A stretch of DNA of 64,000 bases, from contig NZ_FZOY01000005.1 of assembly GCF_900188335.1 (NCBI RefSeq), forward strand, positions 1-64,000, read 5' to 3'. Origin of the DNA: Tropicimonas sediminicola. Its GTDB lineage: Bacteria > Pseudomonadota > Alphaproteobacteria > Rhodobacterales > Rhodobacteraceae. A model generated the notes under the pieces. The model made no database searches. It saw nothing but the letters and a program-made list of their open reading frames with translations, and had not been told where the DNA came from. Below, in pieces: positions 57,769 to 64,000 of the stretch. The first letter of the stretch is position 1. Each line of letters opens with the position of its first letter. Made by a program: the position numbers and the translations under genes.

Positions 57769-58908
57769 ATGACCGACACACCCTTGATCCGCCTCGGGCC
57801 TGGACGCCGGCAGGTGCTGGCCGGGCTCGCCGGGCTCTGGCTCGCGGGCTGCGCCCAGCCGACCCGCACCGAGCTTTCGACGCGTTCCTTCAACGAGGCC
57901 GACCCGCTGTCCGGCTGGCGTGTGCCCGCGAATGCCGGCGCTTCCGTCTGGTCCGAACACCTGCCCGCAGAGACGCTTGCCAGCGGGCCGATGACGCTGG
58001 CGATCTCCGGCGGCGGGGAAGACGGCGCCTTCGGGGCCGGCGCGCTCGTGGGATGGTCGCGGACCGGGCATCGGCCGGCGTTCGACGTGGTCACCGGCGT
58101 CTCGGTCGGCGCGCTGATCGCGCCTTTCGCCTTTCTCGGCCCGTCCTATGACGACGCACTGCGGCGGATCTTCACCGAGTACGACGCGGACGATTTCATG
58201 GCGTTGTCGATCTCCGACGCGGTCTTCGGTTCGGCGCTCTACGACACGGCGGGGCTGCGGAAACTGCTGGAGACCTTCGTTCCCGACAGCCTGATCGACG
58301 CGGTTGCGCAGCGGCATGCGGATGGCGCGCGGCTCTTTGTCGTCACCTCCTGCCTGGAGACCTCGCGCGGTCATGCCTGGAACATGGGAAGGATCGCGCA
58401 GGCCGGTCACTACGACCTGTTCCGCGGTATCCTGCGGGCCTCCGCCGCGCTGCCGGGCGTGTTTCCGCCCGTCGCGCTGGCAATCCCGGTCGACGGCGGG
58501 ACCCTGACGGAGACCCATGTCGACGGCGGGGTTCAGATGCAGTTCCTGGCGCTGCCGGCCGCCATCGCGCCGGGACGGGGGCAGACCTATGTGCTGATCA
58601 ACAACACGCTCACGCCCGCGGCCACCGACGGGGCGCACAGCGCCTTGGGCGTCTCGCAGCAGGCGCTGACCGCGATGATCCGGGCCAATGCGCTCTCCGC
58701 GGTGCAGGCCGCGGCACGGCGGGCCCGCGCCAACGGCGTGTCCTTCGCGGTGGCTGCCATCGATCCGGCGAGCGGGATCGTCTACGACCCGTCCAACCGG
58801 TTCGACGCGGGTTACATGAACGCGCTTTACCGGCACGGCTACGAGCGCGCGGTCGGGGGCAGCCTGTGGACGCACCCGACCGGCGAGAGCGCGCCCGCGC
58901 CGACCTGA
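57769..58908 (+). CDS. Patatin-like phospholipase, lipoprotein
   Basis: The 379-residue protein has a Tat-like RR and lipobox (LWLAGCAQP) at the N-terminus, so it is probably membrane-anchored. The patatin dyad is present: ISGGGEDGAFGAGAL oxyanion loop, GVSVGAL with the Ser (GxSxG), and HVDGG with the Asp. It would hydrolyse acyl esters of membrane lipids. ATG 57769 is chosen because it starts the signal peptide. It is divergent from the kinase gene. Confidence 0.85.
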   Translation: MTDTPLIRLGPGRRQVLAGLAGLWLAGCAQPTRTELSTRSFNEADPLSGWRVPANAGASVWSEHLPAETLASGPMTLAISGGGEDGAFGAGALVGWSRTGHRPAFDVVTGVSVGALIAPFAFLGPSYDDALRRIFTEYDADDFMALSISDAVFGSALYDTAGLRKLLETFVPDSLIDAVAQRHADGARLFVVTSCLETSRGHAWNMGRIAQAGHYDLFRGILRASAALPGVFPPVALAIPVDGGTLTETHVDGGVQMQFLALPAAIAPGRGQTYVLINNTLTPAATDGAHSALGVSQQALTAMIRANALSAVQAAARRARANGVSFAVAAIDPASGIVYDPSNRFDAGYMNALYRHGYERAVGGSLWTHPTGESAPAPT

Positions 58909-58933
58909 GCCGGCGGGGCGGGCCAGAAGGGCG

Positions 58934-61258
58934 TCAGTCGCGCTTCATCGCATCGAGCAGCGCCGCCCCGAAGGAGCCGGTGCCGCCGTTGCCGGACGTG
59001 GCGCCGCCGGACTTGCCGCGCGGCGCCTGGCCCTTCTGCGGCCGGCCGCGGCCGGAGGGACCGCCGGCGGAGCGCTCGGGCCGGTCGCCGCCGCGCTCCG
59101 GATCCTTTTTCATCGACAGGCCGATGCGCTTGCGCGCCACGTCGACCTCCATCACCCGCACCTTCACCACGTCGCCGGTCTTCACCACCTCGTGGGGGTC
59201 CTTCACGAACCGGTCGGCGAGCTGCGAGATGTGGACAAGACCGTCCTGGTGCACGCCCACATCGACGAAGGCGCCGAAGGCCGCGACGTTGGTCACCGTG
59301 CCCTCCAGCAGCATCCCCGGCTTCAGGTCGGTGATCTGCTCCACCCCGTCGGTGAATTTCGCGGTGACGAACTCTGGGCGCGGGTCGCGGCCGGGCTTGG
59401 CAAGCTCGGAGAGGATGTCGCGCACCGTGGGCAGGCCGAAGGTCTCGTCGACGAAATCCTCGGCGCGGAGCGTCCGGAGCCGCGCCTCGTCGCCCATCAG
59501 GCTGCGCAGGTCGCGCCCGCAGGCGGCGACGATCCGGCGGGTGACCTCGTAGGCCTCGGGGTGCACGGCGGAGGCGTCGAGCGGTTCCTTGCCCTCGCGG
59601 ATCCGCAGGAAGCCCGCGCATTGCTCGAAGGCGCGCGGCCCAAGGCGGGCGACCTTGAGCAGGTCCTTGCGGGTGTCGAAGGGCCCGTTGGCATCGCGAT
59701 GCGCGACGATGGATTCCGCGAGCGTCGGCCCGACGCCGGAAACCCGCGCCAGCAGCGGGGCGGAGGCCATGTTGAGATCGACGCCGACCGCGTTCACCGC
59801 GTCCTCGACAACCGCGTCGAGCGCCTTGGCGAGGCGGAACTGGTCGACATCGTGCTGGTACTGGCCGACCCCGATGGCCTTGGGCTCGATCTTCACAAGC
59901 TCGGCCAGCGGGTCCTGCAGGCGCCGCGCGATGGAGACCGCACCGCGCAGCGACACGTCGAGCCCGGGGAATTCCTTCGCCGCGAGCTCGGAGGCGGAAT
60001 AGACCGAGGCGCCGGCCTCGGAGACCACGACCTTCATCGGCTTGGGCGCCGGCAGGTCGCCGATCAGCTCGGCCACCATGCGCTCGGTCTCGCGGCTGGC
60101 GGTGCCGTTGCCGATGGCGATGAGCTGCACGCCATGCTGGCGGATCAGCCGGGCCAGCGTCGATTGCGCACCGCGCAGGTCGTTCTTGGGCTGAAACGGA
60201 TAGACCGTGTCGGTGTCGAGCAGCTTGCCGGTGGCGTCGACCACGGCGACCTTGACCCCGGTGCGGATGCCCGGATCGAGCCCCATCGTCGCGCGGTTGC
60301 CGGCGGGGGCCGCCAGCAGCAGGTCCTTGAGGTTGCGGGAGAAGACGCGGATCGCCTCCTCCTGCGCCCGCGCGCGCAGCTCACCCTGCAGGTCGAGCAG
60401 CATGGTCAGGCTCAGTTTCACCCGCCAGGCCCAGCTCGCCACGCCGCGCAGCCAGGCATCGCCGGGGCCGTCGCCGCGGGTGTCGAGCGCGGCGCAGACC
60501 ATCGCCTCCACCGCCGGCAGGTCGGCCTCCGGATCGGGCGCGATGTCGAGCCGCAGGATGCCCTCGTTGCTGCCACGGAACATCGCCAGCGCCCGGTGGC
60601 TCGGCACGTCGGCCCAGAGTTCGCGATGGTCGAAATAGTCGGAGAACTTGGCGCCCTTCTCCTCCTCGCCCTCGTTCACGCGGGAGGTCAGGTAGGCCCG
60701 GGCCTGCATGAACTCGCGCAGGCGGCCCAGCAGGTCGGCATTCTCCGCCAGCGTCTCCACGAGGATGTCGCGCGCGCCGTTGAGCGCCTCCTTGGTGTCG
60801 GGCACCTCGTCGGTGATGAAGCCCTGGGCCAGGGTCTCGGGCGGCGTGGCGCGGTCGGCCAGGATGGCGTCGACCAGCCCGCCCAGGCCCCGCTCGCGGG
60901 CGATCATCGCGCGGGTGCGCCGCTTCGGCTTGTAGGGCAGGTAGAGGTCTTCCAGCGCGGCCTTGGTGTCGGCGTCGACGAGCCGCTTCTCCAGATCCTC
61001 GGTCAGCTTGCCCTGCTCGCGGATCGAATCGAGGATCACCTTCCGCCGCGCTTCCATCTCCGTCAGGTAGGCGAACCGCTCCGACAGGTTGCGCAGCTGG
61101 GTGTCGTCCAGCCCGCCGGTGGCCTCCTTGCGGTAGCGCGCGATGAAGGGGACGGTCGCGCCTTCGTTCAGCAACCCGATGGCGGCGGTCACCTGCTCCG
61201 GCCGGGCGCCGATTTCGGTTGCGATGCTGCGGGCGATGCGGGGGGTGTCAGCTGTCAT
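58934..61258 (-). CDS. tex: Tex family transcription accessory protein
   Basis: The 774-residue protein is Tex. It has the N-terminal helical domain ([16 protein letters not shown]), a YqgF-like RNase H fold ([17 protein letters not shown]), helix-hairpin-helix repeats and the S1 RNA-binding domain ([20 protein letters not shown]). The C-terminal ~50 residues are a low-complexity Gly/Arg/Pro tail. Tex binds nucleic acid and affects transcription and stress tolerance. It is convergent with the patatin gene. Confidence 0.93.
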   Translation of the reverse strand: MTADTPRIARSIATEIGARPEQVTAAIGLLNEGATVPFIARYRKEATGGLDDTQLRNLSERFAYLTEMEARRKVILDSIREQGKLTEDLEKRLVDADTKAALEDLYLPYKPKRRTRAMIARERGLGGLVDAILADRATPPETLAQGFITDEVPDTKEALNGARDILVETLAENADLLGRLREFMQARAYLTSRVNEGEEEKGAKFSDYFDHRELWADVPSHRALAMFRGSNEGILRLDIAPDPEADLPAVEAMVCAALDTRGDGPGDAWLRGVASWAWRVKLSLTMLLDLQGELRARAQEEAIRVFSRNLKDLLLAAPAGNRATMGLDPGIRTGVKVAVVDATGKLLDTDTVYPFQPKNDLRGAQSTLARLIRQHGVQLIAIGNGTASRETERMVAELIGDLPAPKPMKVVVSEAGASVYSASELAAKEFPGLDVSLRGAVSIARRLQDPLAELVKIEPKAIGVGQYQHDVDQFRLAKALDAVVEDAVNAVGVDLNMASAPLLARVSGVGPTLAESIVAHRDANGPFDTRKDLLKVARLGPRAFEQCAGFLRIREGKEPLDASAVHPEAYEVTRRIVAACGRDLRSLMGDEARLRTLRAEDFVDETFGLPTVRDILSELAKPGRDPRPEFVTAKFTDGVEQITDLKPGMLLEGTVTNVAAFGAFVDVGVHQDGLVHISQLADRFVKDPHEVVKTGDVVKVRVMEVDVARKRIGLSMKKDPERGGDRPERSAGGPSGRGRPQKGQAPRGKSGGATSGNGGTGSFGAALLDAMKRD

Positions 61259-61359
61259 GGCGCTCCGGAACTCCGTTGGGAAGCCCGGTTTACAGCCCCC
61301 GCCGGACTCGGCCAAGCCCAAACCGGAAGGCTCGGCTCATCCCCGCCCGGCCGTCGCGG

Positions 61360-62337
61360 TCAGTAAAGCCCCGCCGACCGCGCCCTGAGCTGCACCAGCG
61401 CCAGGATCGTGTCGATCATCGGCGTCGGCAGGTCCACCAGCCGCCCCAGCTCCTGCACCGAGGCGACCAGCGCGTCGATCTCCATCGGCCGGCCGAGTTC
61501 CAGGTCCTGCAGCATGGAGGTGCGATGCGCGCCGACCTCGGCGCCCGCGTCGATGCGGCGGTCGACCTCGATCGGGAAGCGCACGCCGAGCGCCTCGCCG
61601 ATGGCCTGCGCCTCGACCATCATCTCGCGCACCAGCGGCCGGCAGCCGGGATCGGTGCAGAGCACGTCGAGCGTGGCATGGGTCAGCGCCGAGATCGGGT
61701 TGAACGAGAGGTTGCCCCAGAGCTTGATCCAGATCTCCTCGCGGATGCGCGGCCGCACCGGCGCCCGCAGGCCCGCCTCGCCCATCAGCTTCGACAGCGC
61801 CTGCGCCCGGTCGGATTTCGACCCGTCCGGCTCGCCCAGCGAAAAGCGGTTGCCCTCGACATGGCGTACCACGCCCGGCTTCGGCATCTCGGCCGCCGGG
61901 TAGACCACGCAGCCGAGGATCCGCTCCGGGCCGATGCCGTCCCACTGTACGTCGCCCGGATCCACCGTGGCGAGCCGGGTGCCTTCGTATGCCCCGCCGA
62001 CCTGGTGGAAATACCACCAGGGCAAGCCGTTGACGCCCCAGACGACCGTGGTCTCGGGCCCGAGAAGCGGCTGCATCCGGTCGACCACCCCGGGCACCGA
62101 ATGCGCCTTGAGCGTCACGATCACGTAGTCCTGCGGGCCGAGGTCGGAGGGGTCGTCGGAGGCCCGGAGCCGCGCCGTTTCGGGCTCGGCGCCCTCTTCC
62201 AGCAGGGTCAGCCCGTTGGTCCGGATCGCCTCCAGGTTGGGGCCGCGCGCCACCAGGCTCACATCCGCCCCGGTCCGCGCCAGCCGGGCGCCCATGAAGC
62301 CGCCGATGGCCCCCGCTCCGAATATGCAGATCTTCAT
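61360..62337 (-). CDS. Ketopantoate reductase-family (PanE/ApbA-like) oxidoreductase
   Basis: The 325-residue protein has the NADP-binding ICIFGAGAIGGFMGARLARTG, the catalytic Lys in LWGNLSFNPISALTHATLD (K in IWIKLWGN) and a C-terminal helical ApbA domain with SMLQDLELGRPMEIDAL, all PanE-type. It may reduce ketopantoate or another 2-keto acid. Adjacent to an acyl-CoA ligase with nine bases between, so in this context a role outside pantothenate synthesis is equally likely. Confidence 0.82.
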   Translation of the reverse strand: MKICIFGAGAIGGFMGARLARTGADVSLVARGPNLEAIRTNGLTLLEEGAEPETARLRASDDPSDLGPQDYVIVTLKAHSVPGVVDRMQPLLGPETTVVWGVNGLPWWYFHQVGGAYEGTRLATVDPGDVQWDGIGPERILGCVVYPAAEMPKPGVVRHVEGNRFSLGEPDGSKSDRAQALSKLMGEAGLRAPVRPRIREEIWIKLWGNLSFNPISALTHATLDVLCTDPGCRPLVREMMVEAQAIGEALGVRFPIEVDRRIDAGAEVGAHRTSMLQDLELGRPMEIDALVASVQELGRLVDLPTPMIDTILALVQLRARSAGLY

Positions 62338-62346
62338 CGCCGCCCC

Positions 62347-63888
<1,542 letters not shown>

Positions 63889-63919
63889 CGTCCTGCCCTC
63901 CCGTTGGTGTCCCGCGCGG

Positions 63920-64000
63920 TCAGACGACCGCGACGGACAGCTTGCCAAGACCGGCCACGGAGGCCTCCATCCGGTCGCCGCGCACCACGGGGCCGACGCC
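63920..64000 (-). CDS. Fumarylacetoacetate hydrolase-family protein, C-terminal end (partial)
   Basis: The last 26 codons of a minus-strand gene lie in the window, with TGA at 63920-63922. The tail GPVVRGDRMEASVAGLGKLS is the usual FAH-family ending (G-x-V-x-x-GD-x-(V/M)-E-x-x-(I/V)-x-G-(I/L)-G). The start is outside. It lies 31 bases before the acyl-CoA ligase on the same strand, consistent with one operon for breakdown of a carboxylic acid. Confidence 0.7.
   Translation of the reverse strand, partial: GVGPVVRGDRMEASVAGLGKLSVAVV

Overview
The window looks like a chromosomal segment of a high-G+C alphaproteobacterium, most likely a Rhodobacterales (Roseobacter-group) member. The evidence is two TRAP transporter sets, a DUF1194 von Willebrand-like protein, a LacI-regulated ABC sugar operon, an inositol (iol) operon and dense translationally coupled operons. 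No rRNA, complete tRNA or CRISPR array was seen. Calls rest on motif recognition and remembered family features, with no database search.

Bases 1 to about 14138 are one end of an integrated genomic island of visibly lower G+C. A tyrosine recombinase (12938-14011) lies next to a tRNA-Gly(UCC) gene of which only the 5' half (14138-14176) and its promoter remain. The island carries an AlpA-like HTH protein, a DUF3987 protein, a thermonuclease, an Excalibur-domain protein and a possible defence block at 4618-10411. That block holds an orphan protein, a DUF2971 protein, a trypsin-like protease and a 1122-residue PLD-helicase fusion. Two winged-helix/HEPN-motif orphans lie nearer the integrase.

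Bases 14244-22051 are ordinary chromosome: an AlkZ/YcaQ-type DNA glycosylase, a phytochelatin-synthase-like protein, OsmC, a TRAP transporter (DctPQM) and small or secreted orphans.

Bases 22081-43010 are the most striking region. Two paralogous LacI regulators of equal length bracket a five-gene operon: a di-iron hydroxylase, a MocE-type Rieske ferredoxin, a ferredoxin reductase, a divergent PanB-like protein and a Gfo/Idh dehydrogenase. An ABC sugar importer follows, then two Gfo/Idh dehydrogenases, two TIM-barrel isomerases, IolC fused to DUF2090, IolD, IolE, a phytanoyl-CoA-dioxygenase-like oxygenase and IolB. My reading is uptake of an inositol derivative, possibly O-methylated or amino-substituted (rhizopine-like), oxidative demethylation, oxidation to inosose, and the iol pathway down to DHAP plus malonate semialdehyde. 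IolA is not in the window.

Bases 43092-51407 are a hexonate (L-idonate/gluconate-type) module: a TRAP transporter, idnD, a 2-hydroxyacid dehydrogenase, idnO, a GarR-like dehydrogenase and a LacI-family regulator. The same palindrome, TGGTATCGATACCA, sits between the -35 and -10 boxes of two promoters in this module. Bases 51442-64000 hold a GDSL hydrolase, a RimB-RimK-M14 peptidase operon, a small Cys-containing secreted protein, a BaeSR-like two-component system, a patatin lipoprotein, Tex, a ketopantoate-reductase-family protein, an acyl-CoA ligase and the end of a fumarylacetoacetate-hydrolase-family gene.
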